A stretch of DNA of 64,000 nt from Symbiodinium microadriaticum (taxonomy: Eukaryota; Sar; Dinophyceae; Suessiales; Symbiodiniaceae): NCBI GenBank assembly GCA_001939145.1, contig LSRX01000577.1:264789-328788 (forward strand). Direction: 5' to 3'. How positions within the stretch are numbered: position 1 is the first letter of the stretch; each line of letters begins with the position of its first letter. The translations under genes and the position numbers were made by a program. The notes beneath the pieces are model-generated. The model was not told where the DNA came from, did no database searches, and saw only the letters and a program-made list of their open reading frames with translations. This document shows, piece by piece, positions 11,851-23,327 of this stretch.

Positions 11851-12187
11851 GCTGTCTTTCTCACAACTTTATTGAGTTTTCATTCCGCCATAGTTCGGGA
11901 AACAGGCCAGTTTTATCAGACAAAGCGTGCGAATCATCAAAGACATGGGCGTGCATGATGAAGAACATGCGCGGAACGATCATTCACATGTGCAGGTGTT
12001 GCTTAGGGTATAGGGTTAAGGAAATTTAATCCGTCGCACGTGTCTGAAAAATCTTTTCCATGTGCCTGAAAAGCCCCCCTCCTTGAACCTAATAGTCCCG
12101 ACCTGTTCTCAATAAATCCGGCACACGTTCTTGATAACGCCGTTTCATGTGTTGAACCATGGCACCAGAAAAATCATCAACCTATTG

Positions 12188-12297
12188 TATGTACGTATGT
12201 TTGTTTGTTTGTTTGTTTGTTGGTTTGTTTGTTTGCAATGTATGTATGTATGTATGTATGTATGTATGTATGCATGTGTGTGTGTGTGTGTGTGTCT
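12188..12297. repeat. TTTG, TATG and TG microsatellite block
   Basis: (TTTG)n is followed by (TATG)n and then (TG)n. Frames through it on both strands are repeat artefacts. Confidence 0.92.
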
Positions 12298-12992
12298 TCG
12301 TGCGTGTGTGCGCACCACAAGAGGGAGCTTGCAAATCATGACGCAGCTGCCCAACCATCGTCGGCCCGCATTCCCGCTTACTATGGACAAGTTGCTGACA
12401 GGTGATGGACTTCCGCAGTCCGCACCTCTTTTCACCGATGGCGCTTGACATTGAGACTTTAAAGTGGCACTGATGAGCAAGTTAGTAGATCTCTTTCGAT
12501 CTCCTTCGACAGCCGTGCGTCCCCTCTCAAACGGTGTGCTTGCCAATGTGTAGCACGCGACGAGAGACGCAAGAACTGCCTCGGAAAAGAACTGAGCTGG
12601 TTGAGCTTGTATCACCACCGCGCGTTGCTCGTGCTGATTCTCGTCTTTGTGAAATATTGGGAATGCCCTTTCACTGCGTGGTTGTGACGTTGGCTCAAAT
12701 GCGGGGAGTTGGTATACTGACAGCTGCCTTCTGTGCGCGCAAGAATTATTCACGATGTTGCCGACACAGCTGGCGAGACATGAGTTTCGAGGACTTCCAT
12801 GCACCCGATACCTAAAAGTAACTAGGCGAAACGGCAAACGAGTACAATGTTGGAAAAGTACGCAAAGTAATGCTGAGCACCACCGGTTGAACGGCCAAAG
12901 TGCATGAAACCAAGTTGAGATGAAGGGCTGGGGCCAGGCAGCGTCCTGGTTATCATTTTCTGTGATCTGCTCTGAAGACGGCTAGCTGCGCA

Positions 12993-14835
12993 GGTGTACG
13001 CGCCATATGGAGGATACGGTGGCAAGGGAAGCAGGATGCCCGTCATGCATGGCCCTGTCGGGGCCCATCCAATTCTTGCTTGACAACAAAACTTCTGGCG
13101 AATGGACTCAGCGCATGCTGTCGAGGTAGAGAACAGGGTCTATGTCAGCAATCTTCCGTGGCATGTGGCATGGCAAGAACTGAAGGCGGTGTCGCTTGCC
13201 GGGTGATTCTATTCTTAGGACTGCCACTGTTGATGCTAAGCTGACTTCTTCCTACCTCGGAGGACCATATGAAATCTGTCGGAGAGGTGGTGTACGCAGA
13301 CATCTTCACAGAGGACCTTTGCATAAACCATCTGCAATCCTGCTCCTGCTCGCACATTGAGTCGTGTCCCTTCTCTGTGGCCAAACACAGCGCCCGGTTA
13401 GCAGGACACCGGCCGATCCCGTGGATGCGGTTTGGTGGCCTTCCGCCGTGCGGAGGACGCACAGCGGGCTGTACAGCTCTTACGCTGACACTGTTCTCAA
13501 GCTTGTGAAGCGCGTTTACATGAATTGCCGGTCAGTTCTTTGTTTTTCAGCGGCACACCATCGTGCGCATCCGCGTTGTGGCCTGAATCCGGAGACTCGG
13601 AGTCGGAGACGTCATTCCCGAACGGGGCATGCTGCGTTGTTGCTGTCAATCCCCAAAGCACTTCCCTGTCAATGCCATTCGCCGTGCCCCGTAATTACCT
13701 CCATTGTTCTCACGATCAGAAACTTCTCCAACAGACTTGGAGATTCAACGGCCCTCTTCAAGCTTCAAGCTTGGCATGCTTTGCGAGTTGGCAAGAGTGA
13801 TCCTTTTGGTCCCGTGGATCATCTGTAACATTCAGCAACGGCAGAGTGCCCGCCGATAGATTCGAGCACAGTGCTGTGTCGGATCTGAAGCTGCAAGCTG
13901 TGCGATTTTTGGGGCGACAATCGTTTAGATCTGTTCATTGTTCAAGCCTGCTGTCGACAGCTGGCTTCTCTGCTGATTCGTGCCTAGGTCCTGGAACTCA
14001 ACGACTCTGAACTTTCCGGAAGGCAAATTGCTGTGCGGGAGGCACCCTGCTGGCTGCGCTGTGAGCACGAGTCCAACGGCGATCACGTTTGTGCAGGATC
14101 GGGTAGACCAGAGCACGGGCGAGCGAAAGGAGCTCGGTTGGGCGACGGCAGAACGGCGGAAGCATAGAGTCTGTGCTCTTAGAGGACTGTAGGGTCTACG
14201 TCGGCAACCTTGCCTGGATCGCAACATGGAAGGCCGGCTGTGATCCGAGTTCAGCTTCGGCTCTCTTTGCGCACCGAGAGGACCTGAAGGACCACTTCAG
14301 ATCTGTTGGCGAGGCCTTCAAAGCCGACGGAAGCGGAAGCGGATCCAGCGCCCGTCCTGCGACGGAATCTCACTCTCGCGAGTCGCAGAGGTGAAACGAG
14401 CGGACATCTTGAGCGAAGGCAACCTCGAGGGCGCTCGCTCAAAAGGCGACATGCTGCTATGTGCTTTCGCTTTTGTCTTTGTTTTGCCGGTCAGATGCAG
14501 TAGTGTCGGGAGCTTGTGCAGTTCAGAAATCTTCTCGCAAGGTGCCGGCATCGTGGAATTCAGCACAAAGGAGGAGGCTCGGGTCCCTGGGTGTCCATGG
14601 CACGGCGCTGGCCGATCCGATTGAGGACTTGTATCCGAGCGACGAAACGCGCGCCGCTCGTGGTGCGCGACTCGAGCGTTTGGACGTCGGCCTCACTGCA
14701 GGCGTCAGCTGCCGTCGAGCAGCTCACTGGCACAGAAATCCTCGGAGCCCAAGCTGCACAGCCGCTTCCGTGGGGGCAGTTTTCCATTCTGACCGTAACG
14801 GAGGCCGCAAGATCTTTGTGCGTGAGGACCGAGAG
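12993..14835 (+). CDS. Two-RRM RNA-binding protein, at least ten exons
   Basis: The protein binds RNA through two RRM folds; target and location are unknown. Exon 12993-13058 (VYAPYGGYGGKGSR) is a Gly/Tyr-rich N-terminal piece. RRM1 is spread over 13126-13185 (RNP2-like RVYVSNLPWH), 13263-13313 (DHMKSVGEVVYADIFTE), 13405-13482 (RNP1-like GRSRGCGLVAF) and 13988-14041 (LSGRQIAVRE, last strand). RRM2 repeats this at 14185-14231 (CRVYVGNLAW), 14281-14313 (DLKDHFRSVGE), 14391-14445 (VKRADILSEG), 14542-14582 (GAGIVEFSTKEEAR) and about 14795-14835 (GRKIFVREDRE). The two RRMs share the same exon layout, which suggests domain duplication with introns kept. Donors are mainly GC, one GA (13314). Neither the start codon nor the stop was identified with confidence. 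Confidence 0.85.
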
Positions 14836-17800
14836 TGCCGTCCTTCGACTGCTGCTCTGACACGAGCCTTCCCACAAAGCATGTCAAGTGCTTCACTATA
14901 GTAACGATGCTACAGCGTCCACTATCAGCAAGGTCGAACCGCCCGCAGACTCTAGCGTGGCCACCAGGAGATGTTCCAGCCTCGGTGGAGCGCGAATCCG
15001 TGTAATGAACATTTGAATCGACTGTTTTGAAGGTTTGGTCCAGGGCCATGGTGGCAGTAGATAGCTCAGTGTAAAGCCTTCGGGCTTCGGCACAATTCCG
15101 CTTCCGTTGAGAATCAAGGTCGCTCAAGGGCCCGGATTTCGCAAGAGCCGCAAGCCCAAGACATCCAATTGCTGTGCCGAGCCGCTGCCTAGCCGCTGCC
15201 ATTGCAGGCTTCGCAGAGCCCTTCACGAAAGTCTTTGCAGGAAATCTGTGGGCCTCCCAGGGACGGGGCGATGAGGGCTTCTCTGAGGGAATTGCACCGG
15301 GTCTCCCAGGCCCTACAGCGTGACCTGGCAGCAGCTCAAGGACACGCGAAAACCAGCTAAAACCACCAGAAGGATCACAGAAGGCAAGAGCTAATTATGA
15401 GATCTCAGTGAGACACATTGTGAGACTCGAGACTCCGGACAGAGACACGTCAAGAAGAAATGAATCGCGAGCAGAATGCGATGTGGAAATGTACCGCCCC
15501 AGGTCAGAGGTACAGTACGCACATGTACTTACCTCTCAGCTTGTGGCAACGGGCACATCGTAGTGACTTCGCAGTGTCCAGCGCGAGGCTTCTGCCCAAC
15601 TTGCAGGACGCTAGAACCCTCAAAACCACTCGCACTGCTTGCGACGACCTGAGTTTGCATCCCAACTTGATTATCATCGATGTCGCAGCTCTTGAGCCTC
15701 CCGGAGAATTTTGCTGTAAGTTTTCCAATTCCTAGAATGATAGGGCGAGTGGGTCCTAACGAGTTCTACTAACGGGAATTTGAAGAAGACAGAGTGAGTC
15801 GCAGCAATTTCCATGACCTGGAAAAGTCTTCCTTGCTGTTGTGGGTGTCTGGTGTGCAGTCGTGGCCGCTGCGCCTAGCAGAGGTCCTCCGGACACTAGA
15901 AGCCGTGGTTTGCGGCCTGCATTGGAAGCTTTCGCTGTGGCGCGCCGGCCCGACTTTTCTTGTCAAATGCCTGCTGGCGCAATTTCCACGGTCAGCTGCA
16001 GCAAGGAACGGCTGGCCACGTGCTGGGTGTTTATCTTCGGCTGATGCTGTCCTTTGTCACTACACATTACGACTTCTTGTTGGGGTGGAGCTTGGCCAAC
16101 CGCTGCATTACTCCCAATGTAATTCAACTGTGATCCTGTCGTTTCAGTTCTCCGCCTTTCCCGGCTCCTCTGCCTTGTCACTTCTCTTCGCCTCCTAGCG
16201 CGCGCAGTTCTCGGGTGGGGAGACTCTTGAGCAAGTCTGCCTTCGTTCAACTCTTGCTTCAGATCCTGAAGCCGATGCTAAACGGCGTGCGCATGCCGAC
16301 CAAGAGCACACGAGCTCTGCACACGGCGGTGCCAGGGCCATCTGCCCCAATAACAATACGTAACGCTTCCGTACTCGATGCCAAGCGGAAAGACTGAGAC
16401 CAGACACAACGAACATCTCAGACTTCTGGAGAAGAGAAGGCTAAAGGCTAAGGATTCGCTACTTCTTCAAATGAGATCGCTGTGTCCGCAGGATCACATG
16501 CGCCAAGTTGGAGAGGCGCAGATGGAAAGGGCAGCCTTTCACATGCGAAAACAGAGACCGTTTCTCAAGGTGCTGCACGTGGAGATCCTGATGGACGACA
16601 ACGATCCTCGCAGATCCAAGGCTCCCATGTTTCGATGGATCTAGGGAGGTAGTTGGAAGTGCATGTCACTCGCAGGCTTTTTTTGAGAGCTTCAGCTGCA
16701 GAATCGGGATTGGTTTCGAGCTGTCGGTGCAGGTGGTCCACTTGTTTATCTTTCGCGTTTTTTTTTGCCCCGTAAAAGCCCACCCAAGAGCTATAGCAGA
16801 TGCCTGTAGTCCGGTCCGTCCATGTCCGTCCATCGGTGTCCGTTTCAACGATTTTCAACGGAGCTTGAGCCCCTATTCGCCGGAGCGAGGGCTGCGGAGT
16901 GGTCGAGTTTGCCACCTTCGGTGCCGCGCGACGAGCCTTTGACTCAGTTTGTTCCGCGATGCTCGGTTAGTCACACAGTTCATGGCTCGGGCAGCTTCTT
17001 AAAGCGTCTTGCATTGCATTGCTTTGTCATGCCCTTTTTTGCATGTGTTTTCCTCCTTTGGGGTTTCTGTCCGTGTGGTCCACGACATTGATTTGATCGC
17101 TTGAATTTCGTGCTAGCAGATCTGTTGTTCGATGGCTCATCGTTCACATGGAATCGCACGGCACGGGAGAAAGAGGTGGAAAGTTAATCTAAAGGTCGTG
17201 GGGTCAGGGGACCCCTCCACAGTAATTGGCAACGGGAAAGGTAAGGCCGGGACAGTCTGAACATGGTTGCTGGCCGGGGGACCGGAAAAGCTCGCTTACC
17301 GAAGCCGCTGCAATGAGTATGTTGGGACTGTTTGGTCCGTGTGGTGCTGCAGGGAGGTTGCTGCCTGTGTCCAGACGAGTTTGCCTTGTCTGCATGTTGT
17401 AGTGCGGTGTTTGTTGCAAGCTCTGCACCCGCCCCAACCCCCGGAGCAACGGAAGGAAAATGGGAGAGGCCTCTGGGAACATTGCAGCTGCTGTGAACAT
17501 GCCAAGGTGGCATGCACAGTTCCCGGAGTGGAGGGAGGATGAGGGAGAGACAGACAAGGACTTTCAACAGAGGGCAGTCGCAAGCAAAGTGCGGAGAACT
17601 CGTAAGCAGGGCGATGGCACAGTGAAGGAAATTTGACATCTGATTCTGATAAGGCTGTCCAGTACCTCCACGACTCGATGCTGCAAGGCCATCAAGACTT
17701 GGAAAAAAGCGCCCATAGAATTGAAGCTCCGATGTTGCTATGGGGAAATTCTCGTATTTGCGTCGTGCTAGATTTGCTAGATCAGAATCCCACAGCATGG

Positions 17801-20800
17801 AGGCAGGCTGATGTATGTGCGGGAGTATCATGACGATCTGAAGAATGCGGGAGGTCCAGCGCTGACTTCCAGATCCTCCAGTCTGCTAATAAGACATTCT
17901 GAAGCTTGCAGGTGCAACCGCAACCAAGGCAATGGCCTCAGAACAATTTCCAGCCTGCACGTATCTCCTACCTGAGCGCAGGATGTCAAAGCAGGACAGA
18001 AGTTCCGCGTGAAGGCAACCCAATGCTGTCCCGCCTGCTTCGCGGAGCGTGCATGTCGCACCGAATCAGTTAGTTGTAGGGGCATCGACAGTGCAGAGGT
18101 GGGCAATGTGGCTTCAGGGACCCGCTGGCAGGACCTGAAGGAGCCAGAGCAGCTCAGCCCGACTTTTGCAAACGTTTCGGTTTCGGTGAATGGCGATTGC
18201 ACTTTTAACCGTCTCGGTCTGGGTGTTATGTGGGAACAGGTAGTGGCTTGCGGAGAGGAGCAACGCATGCCTCGTGCTCTAGTGACTCTCTCTAGTGATT
18301 CTAGTATTGATCCTCTGGCTTTGGCTAAGTTTGCTGGCAGCAAACCGTCTCCTTGTGGCTAGTTAGGCTAGTTTGTAGTTGAGCCCACCGCCGCCCCATT
18401 CGCCTCCTTGAAGTTGATTTCTTTCAGGCTTGGGGTAGGCTGGACGGATTTGGCTGCGCATCCTACAGCAACATTGTGTGCTTGCCGGCTGCAAGGGGTC
18501 GGGTTTCACGGCGTTTGAAAGGGTAGGCAGGTGGGCCTTCTGTGACAGTATAACTTGGGAGACGTCTGGAACCTCGTTTCGAGGATTTCTTGGGTTCCCA
18601 ACCATGACCTGTGATACCATGTCGGACGTGCGATCAGCTCGCATCCGACTTGGTGCCCCTAAGACATTGTATCTTGTGCGCCCCTGAACTTGGAGCCGCC
18701 GGCCGCCGCCTATGTACCGCGGGAGGGACCGGTGTTTGCAGCTGCCATCAACAACGACTGGGCCACGTTTCCAGGCACTGACAAGAGACAGTGCTCCAAC
18801 GAGCAGTGGCAAATTTTGAAAAAGCTCTGGTGCTTGGTCTGGGGATGCCTGCTGCATCAGACGACATTCGCAGAGAAACGGAGCAAAAGTTCCTATGACA
18901 GGGATGCAAAATCCATCCGTCTGCAGGGTAAGATGTAAGAGACAAGCAGGGTTGCAACACCCTGAGATGCACACTGTGGTCCAATGTGGTCCATGTGGTG
19001 CTGCATTTGCCCGCTCCCCTGGTCATGCGTCCCCGCTCTTGGCACGAAGCTGCTTTTCCTGGCTTTGTGACAGGATTCCCTAGAGGTCAGCAAACAACTG
19101 CTCCGTTCCAGGACCACTTGAAGTCCGCCGGTGACGTAGCTCACGTCGCGACTTGCCAAGTTGTGACGCCTGGCTCGAAGCTGCTCCCTGGCTGCCGTGG
19201 AAAAAACTCTGAGGCAATGCTCCCCGGAGCAGGCACCGGGGCTGCCACGGCTGCTTACACGCCTGTACCTCGGAGTGCCGATTCACGCGTCGGAGGGTTG
19301 CAATCTCAAGTAGGACGTTTAAGTTTGAGGGCATAAAAATTCAAGCAGCAGCAAGTCACGAAATTTTTCTAGGAGTGTGTGGTGCTCACCTCGTCTGCTC
19401 GTTTTTCAGTGAGAAGCCCTTACAATCAAGTTCAGGCCATCTGCAAACAATGCTTTGCCAGTCAGACCTGGTTGGCCTGCTTCTGTCTTCGCGCCGCAAG
19501 CACGCCGAGATTTCGCACAGTAATGATTCCGGCAAACCTACACTGATCTATGCTGCTTATCATGTGTCCGCAAACAACGCTTTGCAAAACAGAACAGTGA
19601 ACTCGTCACGATGTTGATGATATGATGAGCTTCGCCTGGTCAGGGGTTCGACGACGTCGGCAAAGCGCTACAGAATACACATAAATTACATGAAGTCGAC
19701 ACCGGAAATGAGGTCGGAAGAGGCAGCGATCCGAGCGGCCGCCACCCTCGATGGATCCTCGTTCCGAAACCAGGCGCAAAAGCAGAACTACCGTATCAAG
19801 CGAGAGAAATACTCCCCGAAAAGAAGCATCAGATGTGGTGCAGGTGCTCAGCGTCGAGGTGATTCCGAGTCCTGTGCAGGTCCGGGTCTGGGCATGTCTG
19901 GGCCAGTCTGGGCCGCTCCTAGGGTGGAACCGCCGAGTCCCGTGCAGGTCACGGCCTCTTTATGAGCCGGGGCAGAGCTGGGCAAAAGCCGGTAGCTTCT
20001 TAGCGCCAAGATGCGTCGATGGGGTGCACCCTTCTTCCGCATCGTTCCCCAAGGAGCTGCTAAGTGACCTGTTCAGGTCCGCCTGCAGTTTGCGTGACAG
20101 GTTGCATCACCCAGGGTTTGTAGTTGCCAAGCATTGCCAAGCTCTTGCCGTGCCAGACCCGCTGAGCCTTTGACCACTCTTCCCTGGTGCAGTTCAACTG
20201 GTCTTGATGGCCGTCGGTGCGCTGACCTGATCCCTCAACCTTTCCTGACACTCATCCAATATCAGCATCTCCCGCCACCCTCATGTGCCCGGAAAGCATG
20301 CGAACGAGAATGCAAACACACGATGCTAACATCAGCAGACTAGATCTACGCAGAGCCCTATCGCTTGTCTTGACGATGCCGGCTGCCAATGGAAGTAAGC
20401 CTCGCAAGCAGGCGAACAATGCTCGCAGCATCAACTGACTGCGAACCTGTGCGGCCTGTAGGATGAAACCCAGCAGTCCTTCTTCGAGGCGTGGGGCTGT
20501 GACGCGGTTTGAAAAGGGCGCAAAGCTCATGAGCTCCAGTGCTTTTCCCGCCGCAGTCGCTGTATGCTGCACTGGATGCAGACGCCAACGAAATTGCGGA
20601 TGGCCAGGCCCTGAGTCAGCCTGCACGGGCGTGTTACTGCCCGTGTTCCGGAATGAGGGGCCTCATGCAGCTGCATGCAGTGAGTGCTTATGATTACATC
20701 AGAGAACCAACGCCGACAGACTGCACGATGCTTTCATCTCAGGTTTGTTCCTTGGGGCGGCCAAGGCCTGCCCTCGAAAGCCAGTTCGAAGCATTTTTTG

Positions 20801-21146
20801 GTGATCAGCAGGCTTTAGCTGTACACTGTCAGACTGTTCAAGCGGCGAAGCTTCAAACCCGTGGGGTCAGCAGAAGGCCGAGCAGAGGTCGAACAAGGGC
20901 AAACATGATTGGATGCTTTTTGCAGCCTTGCCCAAGACCCTGCATCTGGCGAAGGGTAAGGATCGACCGCTGGGGCAAAGCGGCAACAGCTACGAGATCG
21001 AAAAGCAAACTGTACTGAAAGCTATTTTGCAGTGATTGCGGCGGCTCACCAGTCAAATCTCAAAGCTTGGATCGGACAAGCTATGCATCCTTCCTTTCGA
21101 TGACGAGGTGGACTCAGCAAGACCTGTCTTGAGTGGAGTGGCCTGC
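14836..21146. other. No recognised gene
   Basis: Several frames of 60-170 codons exist on both strands but none matches a family I know, and most overlap one another. Possible exon text includes TACDDLSLHPNLIIIDV near 15640 and LEKRRLKAKDSLLLQMRS near 16415. A short direct repeat, GAGTCC(T/C)GTGCAGGTC, occurs near 19867 and 19936. The stretch may hold exons of unrecognised genes. Confidence 0.4.
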
Positions 21147-21858
21147 AAAGGAACAGTAAAGTTCCGGTTCGGTTCGGTTCGCTTGAACCGGTAGGTTCTG
21201 AGCGGTTCGGTTCTTGTGCGGATCGTTTCGCGGTTCCTACCGGGTCCGCGGTTCATCCTCTTCGACGAGTACAAGTGGGCTGGTTACAGGAACAATGTCT
21301 TGGAGATAAGCTTGAAACAGTCCTTCAACCCCACAGTATAACTTCACCCTTCAACCTTGAAAGGGGCTTTTAGGATCCTTGCAAGAAGGTCAGGGGTCTT
21401 TTAGGCTTGGTAGCTTTAAGGGGCCCGGGGACGCGGGGGAGTACAGGTTTTGGAACGTTTGGGGCTTGAAAATGCCCAAAACCTGTACTCCCCCGCGCCC
21501 CCGGGGCAACGCAGGGGACTACAGGACGTGTGCGCTCTTTGTATGGCGGGAAGGAACCCTACACGTTCGTTACTTCTCCGGAGAAGCAATCAATAAGCGG
21601 GGTTGAGGGTGCCGCCCGGGGACGCGGGGGAGCACAGGTTTTAGAACATTGGGGGCCTGAATGTGCCGAAAACATAAACTCCCCCGTGCGTCCCAGGGTA
21701 CCTGCAAGGGTACTTACCTTCCAGATTTCGGGTTTAGGGGGAGGGGAACGGTTCGGTTCACGGTCCGGTTCCGGGCGGTTCGCTGCAACGGTTCGGTTCG
21801 GTTCATGGCGGTTCGGTTTCTGCGGTTCGGTTCGGTTCCAGAACCTTACTGAAAGGAA
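21147..21858. mobile_element. Small TIR DNA transposon with 7-bp target duplication
   Basis: The element runs 21154-21851. Left end CAGTAAAGTTCCGG and right end CCAGAACCTTACTG are imperfect inverted repeats. AAAGGAA flanks it on both sides (21147-21153 and 21852-21858). Just inside each end is a degenerate CGGTTC hexamer array (21165-21256 and 21747-21840) in the same direct orientation. The centre holds two long hairpins (21427-21502 and 21616-21692). No transposase frame is present, so it is non-autonomous. The superfamily is not assigned: ends beginning CAG recall hAT, but hAT elements make 8-bp duplications. Confidence 0.75.
21427..21502. repeat. 27-bp-arm hairpin inside the transposon
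   Basis: The arm 21427-21453 (begins GGGGACGCGGGGGAGTACAG) pairs with 21476-21502 with one mismatch. A diverged second copy lies at 21616-21692. The GGGAGTACA core is shared with the tandem hairpins at 38.4-39.1 kb. Confidence 0.85.
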
Positions 21859-23327
21859 GAATTTCGCCACTGCTGTAGATGAAAACCCGAACCGGTCACA
21901 TTCGCCTGCTTGGCCTGCACATTTGCCGGTGCTGAGCCGGAGCAGCATTGCGTTTCTTCCGACACTTTTTCGCTTCTGCGAGAGGATTGAGTGGGGATGC
22001 AGGCAAAGTCAGGCAAAGGAAGTGGAACAGCTCCGCTCGAATTGACCTCGCCTGAAGATGCGTCCGACTTGCATGAGGCGGTGGGGTTTCTGCAGCATAG
22101 AAACCCCAATGTCCTTCTTTGTCCTGCCTTTTCCCTGCTCTGCTGCGTTCCTTTTTTCTTTCCTCCTCGGCCTTGCCTTTTCCCTTTGCCTCGATCTTTG
22201 TCTTCCTCTTGCTTTCCACGACCAAAATACTTGGCAGGCTCCATACATTCCAACTCCTGTGCCCGTTGCCTTCTCCAAATCCTCTTGCGCTTCCTCCTGC
22301 ACTTTGTCTCCTTTTTCCGGTAGCGTTCCAACTTCCATAGATGTGTGTCCGCCGCAACTTGTAGTGGTGAAAACGGATCTTGAATCTCGAGGCAGCCTCT
22401 GACAAGGCGGCGATGAAGAAGCGGAAGATTTCTCATGTTTGCAGCCAAGGAAATTTCTCTTTAGACTCATATGCCCACTCGACCTGCAGTCCCTCACCAG
22501 TCTGTGGTCAGCCTTTGAGGTGCTCATCGCGCACCCAACCATGCCGGAGAAACACCCGCAGCACTTCAAGTCCGGCACAGCAGGAGATCGGAATCAGAGA
22601 TGAAGCGTGCAGTTGTTCATCAAACGAGGTATGGCCGGGCACCCCTGGTCGATCTGCCAGCTTTCAATCTGCCACGGCCCAAGACAGCCAAGACAACCTT
22701 GAAACTTTTGGCTGGCTAAGTGATTCCAATGTACTATCAGCGAGAACTGCAAGGCTGGTAGAACCTGAAGTAGCATTACACTTGGCATATCCGTAACTTC
22801 TATGGATGCGTATGCAATGAAGAGATGTGAGCTAAGAGGACTAAGAAAACCACGGCAATGTTCAGAAACATCGAAACATGCAGCAACAACCATTGGCGAG
22901 CTGAGCAAGTTCCGGTCGGTACAGTACAGGAGGACCTTTGGATGCCACTTCAAATTTTTGTAGGATCCTAGGTGCTGGCACTTGCGGCACTAGCGCATTG
23001 GTGCCTCGGCACGGGACATTGATATGGACAGTGCACCCTTCCAATAAAGGCCAGACTGAAGAGGCAGAACGCCAAGCGAACGAAGCGCCCAGCGCAGCCT
23101 TCGGCCATGTTGCGAGATGTTGCGAGGTTGGAGCAGATCCCCGATGCCATTTCCTTCCTGCGAGAGGCACAGGGTTTTTCTGGAGCGACTGGGCCTGGTG
23201 GACATTCCAGGATTTGCCCTGCTTTACTTCTCATTTTGTGGCACCTCGGAGACGGTCCGCCGCTTCGCTGAGAGCAGTCCGAGCTTTGATCCCTCCTGTG
23301 TCTGCCTTCCCTCACGGCAACACGGCC
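21859..23327. other. Polypyrimidine-rich non-coding stretch
   Basis: A C/T-rich tract on the + strand at about 22100-22325 creates long Lys/Arg/Glu-rich frames on the minus strand that are compositional artefacts. No recognisable gene is seen. The 5' flank of the malate dehydrogenase gene ends this stretch. Confidence 0.5.

Larger units (their letters stand above)
9949..12992. other. Mostly non-coding, one possible exon
   Basis: No known family is seen. One frame with ordinary amino-acid composition lies at about 11140-11375 (SEDFTVCSASDSEKSSAE, later DVDRRFQELSPQPQLDIF) and could be an exon of an unknown gene. The rest is short frames and microsatellites. Confidence 0.4.

Noticed and set aside
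12002-12021. Interstitial telomere repeat (TTAGGGTATAGGGTTAAGG)
   Set aside because: Only two or three imperfect units; too short to separate from chance.
12145-12837. 230-codon minus-strand frame
   Set aside because: Its C-terminal half is the TTTG/TATG/TG microsatellite read as His-Thr and Asn-Lys repeats; the rest has no family resemblance.
21846-22578. Lys/Arg/Glu-rich minus-strand frames
   Set aside because: They lie over a polypyrimidine tract of the + strand and are open in three overlapping frames, so they are compositional.
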